From Desulfobacteraceae bacterium (GTDB lineage: Bacteria > Desulfobacterota > Desulfobacteria > Desulfobacterales > Desulfosalsimonadaceae), in contig DAIEHU010000157.1 in the NCBI GenBank assembly GCA_027353395.1, positions 1 to 6,451 of the forward strand: a stretch of 6,451 nucleotides of DNA, written 5' to 3'. Below are positions 1 to 5,797 of the stretch, piece by piece (position 1 is the stretch's first letter; each line of letters starts with the position of its first letter). A program made the translations under genes and the position numbers. A model generated the notes under the pieces. It was not told the DNA's origin. It did no database searches and saw nothing but the letters and a program-made list of their open reading frames with translations.

Positions 1-599
1 TCGATTCCGGCCCAGGCGGCTAAAAGGTCATGCCTGCTGGTTTGGCCATTATCTTTCCACGCCATCCAGGCTACGGCCATCTCCACAATCACCGTTTCCC
101 CGTCACCCACCACCATGGCGTCAAAAAAATCCGCCATGGGTTCGGGGTTGACCGTGCAGGGACCGCCGGCGATCACCAGCGGGTGGGAACCGTCGCGCTC
201 GGATGAATAAAACGGAATCCCGGCCAGGTCCAGCATCAGGAGCACATTGGTATAGTTCAGCTCATAAAGCAGGCTGAACCCGATGATGTCGAAGGCCGAC
301 AGCGGCGTTCCGGTCTCGAGAGAACTTAACGGCCCCCCCCCGGATGTCAAACGGGCCGCCAGATCCAACCCGGGCGTATAGACCCGTTCCGCAGCAATCC
401 CGTCCTGACGGTTTAAAATATGATACAGAATCTGCAGGCCGAAATGCGACATCCCGATTTCATACACATCGGGAAACGCCAGCGCCAAGCGCAGCCTGAC
501 CGTGGCGGCAATTTTTTTAACGGAATTGATTTCATCGCCCAGATACCGGCTCGGCTTTTCTACCAGCGGCAGTATATCCTTTAACGTGTTTAGCTCCAT
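1..599 (-). CDS. B12-binding radical SAM family protein (TIGR03960-like), N-terminal part, cut by window edge
   Basis: The reading frame is open from the ATG at 599 to position 1, giving 199 residues; the rest lies outside the window. The translation matches what I know of the TIGR03960 family of uncharacterised cobalamin-binding-domain radical SAM proteins. Seen are KPSRYLGDEIN (residues 15-25), FPDVYEIGMSHFGLQILYHI (42-61), AERVYTPGLDL (70-80), SSLETGTPL (92-100), FDIIGFSLLYELNYTNVLLM (103-122), LDLAGIPF (123-130), VIAGGPCTVNPEPMADFFDA (142-161) and VVGDGETVI (163-171). This part is the B12-binding-like domain; the radical SAM CxxxCxxC motif would follow beyond the edge. The function of the family is not established. 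An AGGCGG ribosome site lies 9 bases before the ATG (609-614). The gene follows the crotonase gene by 24 bp on the same strand, so they may be co-transcribed. A run of nine G on the coding strand (333-341) encodes three glycines at residues 87-89. Confidence 0.85.
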   Translation of the reverse strand, partial: MELNTLKDILPLVEKPSRYLGDEINSVKKIAATVRLRLALAFPDVYEIGMSHFGLQILYHILNRQDGIAAERVYTPGLDLAARLTSGGGPLSSLETGTPLSAFDIIGFSLLYELNYTNVLLMLDLAGIPFYSSERDGSHPLVIAGGPCTVNPEPMADFFDAMVVGDGETVIVEMAVAWMAWKDNGQTSRHDLLAAWAGI

Positions 600-623
600 G
601 CCAATATACCGCCTGGCGCGCTG

Positions 624-1385
624 TTAAGCCATACTGGCTTGAACAAACGCCAGGGTCTGGCGGACATCGTCCCGGAAAAAACAATCCATGCCTTCGTGCC
701 AGTTTTCCTCTTTGAGTTTTTTGCGGATACGCCCTACCGTATCCATTCGCATCAGTTGTTTAATCCGAATGAAGGGGCGGTTGGGGGTATCGATCCACTG
801 GGTGATGACCTGTTTTGCGCGGGAAATTAATTCCGCTTCGGGAACGATCTCGTCAACAATTTTTAATTCTTTTGCCTTGTGGACATCCATCATGTCGCCG
901 AAAAACATGACATCCCGGAACTTGAGACTGCTGTCAAAGCCATAGCGCATGACTTCATCCTGTGCAAAGGTCAGGGGCAGGCCGATTTTGATCTCGCTCA
1001 TGCCGATTTTGATTTTGGGGTGGTCTTTCACGATTCGGTAATCCGCCGCCATGGAATAAATCAGCCCGCCGGCGGCAGCATGACCGTTGATGGCCGCAAC
1101 CACCGGTTTTTTACAGGCAAAAAGCGACACCAGCACCTCTTCCTCCATTTCAAAAAACGCCACCGCATCGGCTTTGTCCTTGAAATTAATAAAAATCGGC
1201 AGGTCAAATCCGCTGGAGAAAAACCGTCCATCCCCGGTTAAAATGATGCCTTTCGGGGTGGGGTTGTTGTCCGCTTCTTCCACGATCTCTTTGAGTCGAA
1301 GCAACATCTCCCGGTTGATGGGATTGGTTTTTCCGTTTTTAAACGTTACAATTCTGATGTCGTCCTGAATGCTTTCTTCAAACAT
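624..1385 (-). CDS. Enoyl-CoA hydratase/isomerase (crotonase) family protein, probably a delta3,delta2-enoyl-CoA isomerase
   Basis: The 253-residue protein is the usual length of a single-domain crotonase acting on acyl-CoA thioesters in the cytoplasm. The CoA-binding and first oxyanion-hole segment is GRFFSSGFDL (residues 53-62). The second is AINGHAAAGGL (98-108). It continues into AADYRIVKD (113-121) and IGMSEIKIGLP (127-137). By hand alignment to rat mitochondrial crotonase, Glu144 is replaced by Ile109 while Glu164 corresponds to Glu131. One retained acid is the arrangement of delta3,delta2-enoyl-CoA isomerases. The string AGG-L followed by DYRI, then IG-x-x-E, also recalls mitochondrial ECI1. 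I infer double-bond isomerisation of unsaturated acyl-CoA rather than hydration; the substrate is unknown. The start is supported by GAGGAG six bases upstream (1392-1397). A promoter candidate lies at 1441-1470, and the radical SAM gene follows. Confidence 0.88.
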   Translation of the reverse strand: MFEESIQDDIRIVTFKNGKTNPINREMLLRLKEIVEEADNNPTPKGIILTGDGRFFSSGFDLPIFINFKDKADAVAFFEMEEEVLVSLFACKKPVVAAINGHAAAGGLIYSMAADYRIVKDHPKIKIGMSEIKIGLPLTFAQDEVMRYGFDSSLKFRDVMFFGDMMDVHKAKELKIVDEIVPEAELISRAKQVITQWIDTPNRPFIRIKQLMRMDTVGRIRKKLKEENWHEGMDCFFRDDVRQTLAFVQASMA

Positions 1386-1440
1386 GGCTGGCTCCTCTAT
1401 ATATAAATTGATAATGAATTTCTTATTTTATAATGAGGTT

Positions 1441-1470
1441 ACTTTATGTAATATACCGCGCTTGTGTCAA
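1441..1470 (-). promoter_or_regulatory. Putative sigma70 promoter for the crotonase gene
   Basis: Read on the minus strand, a perfect TTGACA -35 box (1470 to 1465) is followed after 18 bases by TAAAGT (1446 to 1441), which matches TATAAT at 4 of 6 positions. Transcription would start near 1434, about 50 bases before the crotonase ATG. The -35 box sits inside a small dyad, CTTG-TGT-CAAG (1461-1471). It is back to back with the dapL promoter. The -10 box is only fair, so this is a plausible rather than proven promoter. Confidence 0.45.
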
Positions 1471-1496
1471 GCATGAATGCGGACGGGGCATACGCC

Positions 1497-1517
1497 GGGA
1501 ACCGGGAAACGGGAAAC
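1497..1517 (+). repeat. Tandem heptamer repeat, three copies
   Basis: Three consecutive 7-bp units read GGGAACC, GGGAAAC and GGGAAAC with no spacer. They lie between the two divergent promoters. The role is unknown; the repeat could be a slippage product or a binding array. Confidence 0.6.
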
Positions 1518-1524
1518 AATCAAA

Positions 1525-1543
1525 GCCGTCAATATTGACAGGC
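1525..1543. promoter_or_regulatory. Operator-like palindrome over the dapL -35 box
   Basis: GTCAATATTGAC (1528-1539) is a perfect 12-bp palindrome. It is flanked by GCC (1525-1527) on the left and, after one unpaired A, by GGC (1541-1543) on the right. The right half contains most of the TTGACA -35 box of the dapL promoter. Further half-sites of the same kind occur nearby, at 1547-1551 (TGTCA) and 1575-1582 (TTGACGGC, an exact inverted copy of GCCGTCAA at 1525-1532). The position suggests repressor binding, but the regulator is unknown and the symmetry could in part reflect the -35 sequence itself. Confidence 0.4.
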
Positions 1544-1563
1544 CGTTGTCATTTTATTATAAA
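1535..1563 (+). promoter_or_regulatory. Putative sigma70 promoter for dapL
   Basis: A perfect TTGACA (1535-1540) is separated by 17 bases from TATAAA (1558-1563), which matches TATAAT at 5 of 6 positions. The predicted transcript start is near 1570, leaving a leader of about 55 bases before the ATG at 1625. This promoter lies inside the long N-terminal extension that would result from using the first in-frame ATG at 1433, so it argues for the later start. Confidence 0.7.
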
Positions 1564-1592
1564 CGGCAAAAACGTTGACGGCATTTTCAAAA

Positions 1593-1608
1593 ATTTTATC
1601 GATAAAAT
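1593..1608. promoter_or_regulatory. Perfect 16-bp palindrome in the dapL leader
   Basis: ATTTTATCGATAAAAT is its own reverse complement over all 16 bases. It lies between the predicted dapL transcript start and the ribosome site (GAGGCGG, 1613-1619). It could be a downstream operator for a dimeric regulator, or less likely a small RNA hairpin next to the ribosome site. No regulator can be named from the sequence. Confidence 0.5.
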
Positions 1609-1624
1609 CGAAGAGGCGGCAGCC

Positions 1625-2845
1625 ATGATCCGAATCAATGAACACTATTTGAAACTCCAGGCATCCTATCTGTTTTCCACAATCGCAAAACGCATCAGCG
1701 AATTCCAAACCGTGCATCCGGAACGTGAAATTGTTAGGCTCGGCATCGGCGACGCCACCCGCGCCCTCCCGGAATCCTGCATCACAGCGTTTCACGCGGC
1801 GGTGGATGAAATGGCTGCGGACGCCACCTTTCGCGGCTACGGCCCGGAGCAGGGATACCTTTTTTTACGGGAAAGCATTGCGGAAAATGATTTTAAAAAT
1901 AGGGGCGCAAACATTACGGCGGATGAAATCTTTATCTCTGACGGCGCCAAATGCGACACCGGCAATTTTCAGGAAATCCTGTCCACCGACATCACCGTCG
2001 CCGTGCCGGACCCGGTGTATCCGGTTTATGTGGACACCAATGTCATGGCCGGCCGCACCGGCGATTTTTCGGGCGGAAGGTACCAAAATATCGTGTACCT
2101 CGAATGCAGAGAGGACAATGGGTTTATCCCCTCGCTTCCCGGAAAGCCCGTGGATCTGATTTACTTATGTTTTCCCAACAATCCCACGGGGGCCACGATT
2201 ACACGGGATCAACTGGCGCTGTGGGTTGATTTTGCAAGAAAAAACAAGGCGTTAATCCTGTTTGACGCCGCCTATGAAGCCTTTATCCGGGACGATTCCC
2301 TGCCCCATTCCATCTATGAAATCCCAGGCGCTCGGGAAGTGGCCGTGGAATTCCGGAGCTTTTCCAAGACCGCCGGGTTTACAGGCACCCGGTGCGCGTT
2401 TACGGTGGTGCCGAAAGACTGCATGGCGTTTGACGGCCACGGCAACCGGCATGCCCTGCACGCGCTTTGGAACCGGCGGCATTCCACCAAATTCAACGGG
2501 GTGTCCTATCCGGTGCAGCGGGCGGCGGCGGCGATCTACACGATTGCTGGCAAGCGGCAAGTAAAGGAAATCATCGATTCATACATGAAAAACGCCGACC
2601 TGATCCGCCGGGAAATGGACGGCCTGGGGTTTTCCTGTGTGGGCGGCGTGAATTCTCCGTATATCTGGATCAACGTACGCCAGGATTCCTGGGAGTTTTT
2701 CGACGAACTATTGAACAAGGCCGGGGTGGTGTGTACGCCGGGCGCGGGATTCGGGGTCTGCGGTGACCAGTATGTGCGCCTGTCCGCGTTTAACAGTTAT
2801 GCGAATGTGGAAAAAGCCATGGGCCGGTTCAGAAATATCTATTGA
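1625..2845 (+). CDS. dapL: LL-diaminopimelate aminotransferase
   Basis: The product is a 406-residue PLP-dependent class I/II aminotransferase (fold type I). It converts tetrahydrodipicolinate with glutamate directly to LL-diaminopimelate (EC 2.6.1.83) for lysine and peptidoglycan synthesis in the cytoplasm. The N-terminus INEHYLKLQASYLFSTIAKR (residues 4-23) is typical of DapL. Other landmarks are RLGIGDATRALPE (38-50), FRGYGPEQGY (69-78), SDGAKCD for PLP phosphate binding (105-111), PDPVYPVY (128-135), CFPNNPTGAT (182-191), FDAAYEAF (213-220), SFSKTAGFTGTR with the PLP lysine K248 (245-256), KFNGVSYPVQ (289-298) and YVRLSAFN with the carboxylate-binding Arg385 (383-390). The length is about that of the family (near 410). 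The start at 1625 is chosen because it fits DapL N-termini, has GAGGCGG five bases upstream and follows the promoter at 1535-1563. An in-frame ATG at 1433 would add 64 unrelated residues. Confidence 0.95.
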   Translation: MIRINEHYLKLQASYLFSTIAKRISEFQTVHPEREIVRLGIGDATRALPESCITAFHAAVDEMAADATFRGYGPEQGYLFLRESIAENDFKNRGANITADEIFISDGAKCDTGNFQEILSTDITVAVPDPVYPVYVDTNVMAGRTGDFSGGRYQNIVYLECREDNGFIPSLPGKPVDLIYLCFPNNPTGATITRDQLALWVDFARKNKALILFDAAYEAFIRDDSLPHSIYEIPGAREVAVEFRSFSKTAGFTGTRCAFTVVPKDCMAFDGHGNRHALHALWNRRHSTKFNGVSYPVQRAAAAIYTIAGKRQVKEIIDSYMKNADLIRREMDGLGFSCVGGVNSPYIWINVRQDSWEFFDELLNKAGVVCTPGAGFGVCGDQYVRLSAFNSYANVEKAMGRFRNIY

Positions 2846-2957
2846 TATTTTTTATATAATATTAATCATTTCAGTACACTTCACCCAATGTGAACATGTA
2901 TTTTAACCTAATATTTTGTGCGCATGAACTTTATTTGAATCATAGAGGTTCATTAAA
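2846..2957. other. AT-rich spacer between dapL and the GIY-YIG gene
   Basis: This 112-bp gap contains the weak hairpin at 2875-2904 and a perfect TATAAT at 2855-2860 that lacks a convincing -35 box. An inverted repeat, ATGAAC (2924-2929) with GTTCAT (2948-2953), overlaps the AGAGG ribosome site (2944-2948) of the next gene and could partly mask it. The abrupt drop in GC begins right after the dapL stop. Confidence 0.4.
2875..2904 (+). terminator. Weak hairpin with short T run after dapL
   Basis: The stem pairs TTCAC (2880-2884) with GTGAA (2890-2894) around a CCAAT loop. TACA (2875-2878) pairs with TGTA (2897-2900) across a small bulge, and TTTT follows (2901-2904). It starts about 30 bases after the dapL stop. 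The stem is AT-rich and bulged, so termination efficiency is doubtful. Confidence 0.3.
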
Positions 2958-3443
2958 ATGACAGATTATGAAAATCAAAAAAATAACAAAATTAATGAAA
3001 TTGAAGAAAAAAAAGGTTACGTGTATGTGCTTCATAATGAAACTATGAAAAATAATATTTTTAAAGTTGGTAGTTCAAAAAATGACCCAACGTTAAGAGC
3101 GACGCAGCTATCTTTTCCAACTGGAGTGGGTTCACCGTTTAAAGTTATGTATCATATTGAAGCAATAAACCGTTATCAATTCGAAAAATTGGTGCATGTT
3201 TTATTGGATAAATTTAGAATTAACGAAAAAAAAGAATTTTTTGAAATCCCGCCTGAATATGATCCTGATCCACTAAATTATATTATTTCTCAGATGAGGT
3301 ACGCTGCTTCCATATGTAATTGCATCGATTTTCCAAGAGACCATTTGAGCCTTGAAACAAAATTAAATTATCTCCAAGATGAAATTAATGAAATTAGAAA
3401 TAGTTTGAAGGATATAATATATAAGGAAAAGAGGTATCAGTAA
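2958..3443 (+). CDS. Small GIY-YIG nuclease-domain protein (T5orf172/MUG113-like)
   Basis: The 161-residue protein resembles the T5orf172 branch of the GIY-YIG nuclease superfamily. The first motif is GYVYVL (residues 20-25), the second is FKVGSS (35-40), and R47 sits in LRATQLS where the conserved Arg is expected. The putative metal-binding Glu is E76, in FEKLVHVLLDKFR (75-87), with H80 one helical turn later. The domain ends with KKEFFEIPPE (91-100), like the family's EWF-type ending. Residues 131-155 have a heptad-like hydrophobic pattern suggesting a short coiled coil for dimer or partner contact. The first 19 residues are polar and Lys/Asn/Glu-rich. No signal peptide or membrane segment is seen. 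Family members occur in phages and mobile DNA; here the role is unknown. GC is about 30% (127 of 420 bases at 3001-3420) against about 65-72% in sampled lines of the neighbours, suggesting horizontal acquisition. AGAGG precedes the ATG by nine bases. Confidence 0.75.
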   Translation: MTDYENQKNNKINEIEEKKGYVYVLHNETMKNNIFKVGSSKNDPTLRATQLSFPTGVGSPFKVMYHIEAINRYQFEKLVHVLLDKFRINEKKEFFEIPPEYDPDPLNYIISQMRYAASICNCIDFPRDHLSLETKLNYLQDEINEIRNSLKDIIYKEKRYQ

Positions 3444-3493
3444 TGAAACTTCTTTGAGGCGATGCAAAGAAAATGAAGAAATTTAGCAAATGA
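3443..3493 (+). pseudogene. Possible remnant of a coupled downstream ORF
   Basis: An ATG at 3443 overlaps the GIY-YIG stop (TAATG) and has GAGG eight bases upstream (3431-3434), as in translationally coupled gene pairs. The frame meets TGA after four codons (3455-3457) and a second TGA at 3491-3493. Bridging the first stop gives MKLL-x-GDAKKMKKFSK, which I do not recognise. It may be the start of a lost partner gene, or chance. The frame runs into the 3' end of pabBC on the other strand. Confidence 0.2.
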
Positions 3494-3525
3494 ATTCAAC
3501 AGCGGCCATTTGAAAGCGCCCTGAA
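3494..3525. other. Short gap at the 3' end of pabBC
   Basis: These 32 bases separate the broken frame after the GIY-YIG gene from the convergent pabBC stop. GC rises again here (for example GCGGCC at 3502-3507), so the low-GC segment ends near 3500. I see no strong hairpin with a T run on either strand. Confidence 0.3.
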
Positions 3526-5781
3526 CTATAGCTCCTTCAATACTGCCTCATTAATTTTTTTGCAAAAATCAACACAAACGCTTAGCTTTTTCCCACCTAA
3601 ACCAAGCATCGGAACCACGCCCATGAGAGAATTGGTTACGAGCACCACATCTGCCAAAAACAGCTCGGCCGGCATCATTTTCCGGGTGTGAACGGCGTAT
3701 CCGGTTTTTTTCAGATACCGAAGAACCTGTTTTTCCATCACGCCGGGCAGCACATGAGGCGATTCGGGCCGGATCACGGACTGCCCATCGACCATCAGGA
3801 TGTTGGCGGTGTTGGTCTCCGACACGGACCCGTCCGGGTTCAAAATCAGGGCCTCATCCGCCCCGTTATCCGCCGCCCATTTTCCTGCAAGATAATAATA
3901 TAAATAATTCAATGTCTTATAATCAGACAAGGGCGTTTGCCGCGGATGGGGATAGGTGGCGAGACTCAGCCCAAAATTTTTTACAATCGCAGGGCGCGGG
4001 GTATATTTTCGGGCCGTCACAATCAAATTATGATGAAACGGCGGTTCCGTCCGGTCCCCATGAAAGGCCATGATTTTGACTGCGGCGATTATATTTTGAA
4101 GGTTGTTGCGGTCAATAACCTGATGGATCAGCTCTTTCCAGGTCAGGTCCGGCGCGGGTGATTGAAACAAGGCATCCCATGCCACGTCAAACCGGCGGAT
4201 ATGGTCATCCAGAAACTGCGGGACACCGTATTCCACCCGGATGGTTTCAAAAAAGCCGTAACCGTATTGCACCCCGAGAGATCCCAACGGCAAAGCCGCT
4301 TCCTTTTTCAACACCAGCCGGCCATTCCGCCAGACCCATTCATCCGCCGCACAGGGAGCATTCTCCGCCCGCAGAAGCTCTATCAGGGTTTTGCCCTTGT
4401 GAAGGGTTTCATCAAATTCATCCGAAGGGTCGGAGTCATAGACCACCCCCCCGCCCACGGAAAAGAATATCCGGTTCTGATGAACCGTGGCGGTCCGGAT
4501 GGCGATGGACAGGTCCATGGTGTCATGAAAGCTCACATAACCGATGGCCCCGGTGTATACATGACGGCGGACGGGTTCCAGCTCATCAATGATCTCCATG
4601 GCCCGGATGCGCGGGCATCCCGTTATTGACCCGCCGGGAAACGCGGCCCGGAGCAGATCCACACTGTCCTTGTCCGGCTTCAATTCCCCTTCCACCACCG
4701 ACACCAGGTGAAATACATTGTGATATTCCTCCAGCCGCCGGTGCTGGGCGACCCGGACGGACCCGCCCCGGCATACCCGGCCCAGGTCATTGCGCATCAA
4801 ATCTACAATCATGGACAATTCCGCGTCATCTTTCGGGCTTTGCAGGAGATCTTCGGAAAAGGATTTATCTTCCGCCGGTGTTTTGCCTCTGGGCCGGGTG
4901 CCCTTGATAGGCCTGGTTTCCAAATGATTTCCGGATCGTTTCAGAAACCGTTCGGGGGAGGTGGAAATGATCTGATGATCGCCTGCGTTCACAAAAGCGT
5001 AAAACGGGCCGGGGGCGGTCTCATACAGGGTTTTGAACATGGAAAACGGGGAGCCTGAAAAATCCGTTTCAAACCGCTGGGACAGGTTCACCTGATAAAT
5101 ATCGCCGGATTTGATGTAATCCTTAATTTTTTGGACGGCATCCATATAAGCGGAACGGGTGAAGGATGATTTGAGACCGCTTGCGCCGCCGGAAAAACCG
5201 TCATGCCGGACCGGGCCGGAAGCCATCGCGGATGATACGGTTTCCATGTCAAATCCGGCAATCGGGCCGTCCGCATCCTTCCGGTTTGGGGTGCACAGCC
5301 AGGTCCGTCCGGTGATTTTGTCGTGAAGAACAATCGCTGACGGGGCGAAAAAACACAAGTGAGGCAGGCCGGTATCATCAATGGACGTGCGCGGCAACTC
5401 TTCCACCACATCCTTTAAATCATAGGACAGATAGCCGAATAACCCCGCGCCCACCGGAATGGCCGGGTTGTCAAAGGCAACCGCATGGTGACGCATCACC
5501 TGCCGCAGGAGGTCAAAAGGGTCGCATTCCATGCGGATCGTTTGACCTCCTGCGCTTACAGCGGCTTGCCGCCTGCGGGCTTTTAGGATAAGCCAGGGCC
5601 GGATGGCCAGAATATGGTATCTGGCGCAATCCAGATTCCCTCCGCTCATCAACACCACCGTGCCCGGTTCTTCTGAAAACCGGGATGCCAGGTCCAGAAA
5701 CGGTTCGGCTAATGCAAATGGCGCGATGGATACGTCATGGATGCTTTCGCTTATTTTTTTGAATAAATTTAAATTGTTCAA
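3526..5781 (-). CDS. pabBC: Bifunctional aminodeoxychorismate synthase component I / 4-amino-4-deoxychorismate lyase
   Basis: This 751-residue fusion makes p-aminobenzoate for folate. The PabB part (about 1-470) converts chorismate to aminodeoxychorismate with ammonia from a PabA/TrpG amidotransferase, which is not in this window. The PabC part (about 480-751) is a PLP fold-type IV lyase releasing pyruvate. PabB landmarks are SGDIYQVNLSQRF (225-237), STSPERFL (273-280), PIKGTRPRG (291-299) with Lys293, DLMRNDLGRV (327-336), PGGSITGCPRIRAMEIIDEL (382-401) and VGGGVVYDSDPSDEFDE (442-458). PIKGT, instead of the PIAGT of anthranilate synthase, points to PabB. PabC landmarks are YGYGFFETIRV (506-516), YKTLNYLYYYLAG with the likely PLP lysine K622 (621-633), and SETNTANI (654-661). 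The start appears to be TTG at 5781: an in-frame TGA lies five codons upstream, the first in-frame ATG is residue 45 and would cut the conserved N-terminus, and no strong ribosome site is visible. An IS end lies directly upstream. Confidence 0.93.
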   Translation of the reverse strand: MNNLNLFKKISESIHDVSIAPFALAEPFLDLASRFSEEPGTVVLMSGGNLDCARYHILAIRPWLILKARRRQAAVSAGGQTIRMECDPFDLLRQVMRHHAVAFDNPAIPVGAGLFGYLSYDLKDVVEELPRTSIDDTGLPHLCFFAPSAIVLHDKITGRTWLCTPNRKDADGPIAGFDMETVSSAMASGPVRHDGFSGGASGLKSSFTRSAYMDAVQKIKDYIKSGDIYQVNLSQRFETDFSGSPFSMFKTLYETAPGPFYAFVNAGDHQIISTSPERFLKRSGNHLETRPIKGTRPRGKTPAEDKSFSEDLLQSPKDDAELSMIVDLMRNDLGRVCRGGSVRVAQHRRLEEYHNVFHLVSVVEGELKPDKDSVDLLRAAFPGGSITGCPRIRAMEIIDELEPVRRHVYTGAIGYVSFHDTMDLSIAIRTATVHQNRIFFSVGGGVVYDSDPSDEFDETLHKGKTLIELLRAENAPCAADEWVWRNGRLVLKKEAALPLGSLGVQYGYGFFETIRVEYGVPQFLDDHIRRFDVAWDALFQSPAPDLTWKELIHQVIDRNNLQNIIAAVKIMAFHGDRTEPPFHHNLIVTARKYTPRPAIVKNFGLSLATYPHPRQTPLSDYKTLNYLYYYLAGKWAADNGADEALILNPDGSVSETNTANILMVDGQSVIRPESPHVLPGVMEKQVLRYLKKTGYAVHTRKMMPAELFLADVVLVTNSLMGVVPMLGLGGKKLSVCVDFCKKINEAVLKEL

Positions 5782-5797
5782 TTGCGGTGATTGTCAA
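5768..5797 (-). promoter_or_regulatory. Promoter-like sequence at the IS end, pointing into pabBC
   Basis: On the minus strand a perfect TTGACA (5797 to 5792) is followed after 18 bases by TTTAAA (5773 to 5768), a 4 of 6 match to TATAAT. If used, the RNA would start inside the predicted pabBC coding region and miss the TTG start, so either another -10 box or another start codon would be needed. The -35 box may belong to the end of the adjacent insertion sequence. Confidence 0.25.

Noticed and set aside
639..1368. Plus-strand frames over the crotonase gene
   Set aside because: They are antisense to a clearly coding crotonase frame and show no domain features.
1433..1624. Long N-terminal extension of DapL from the ATG at 1433
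   Set aside because: It would include the predicted promoter and both palindromes, has no family similarity, and the ATG at 1625 has a ribosome site and the normal DapL N-terminus.
1725..2766. Other frames on both strands within dapL
   Set aside because: DapL motifs are continuous along the whole main frame, so these are shadows.
2855..2860. Perfect TATAAT as promoter of the GIY-YIG gene
   Set aside because: No acceptable -35 box at 16-18 bases, and such matches are expected by chance in AT-rich DNA.
3443..3535. Selenoprotein or TGA-recoded ORF after the GIY-YIG gene
   Set aside because: Both stops are TGA, which invited the idea, but there is no recognisable selenoprotein context or visible SECIS-like hairpin right after the first TGA, and the frame runs into the antisense of pabBC.
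3937..5058. Several plus-strand open frames of 70-155 codons across this stretch
   Set aside because: They lie antisense to the well-supported pabBC gene, have Pro/Arg/His-rich low-similarity translations typical of GC-rich shadow frames, and no recognisable domains.
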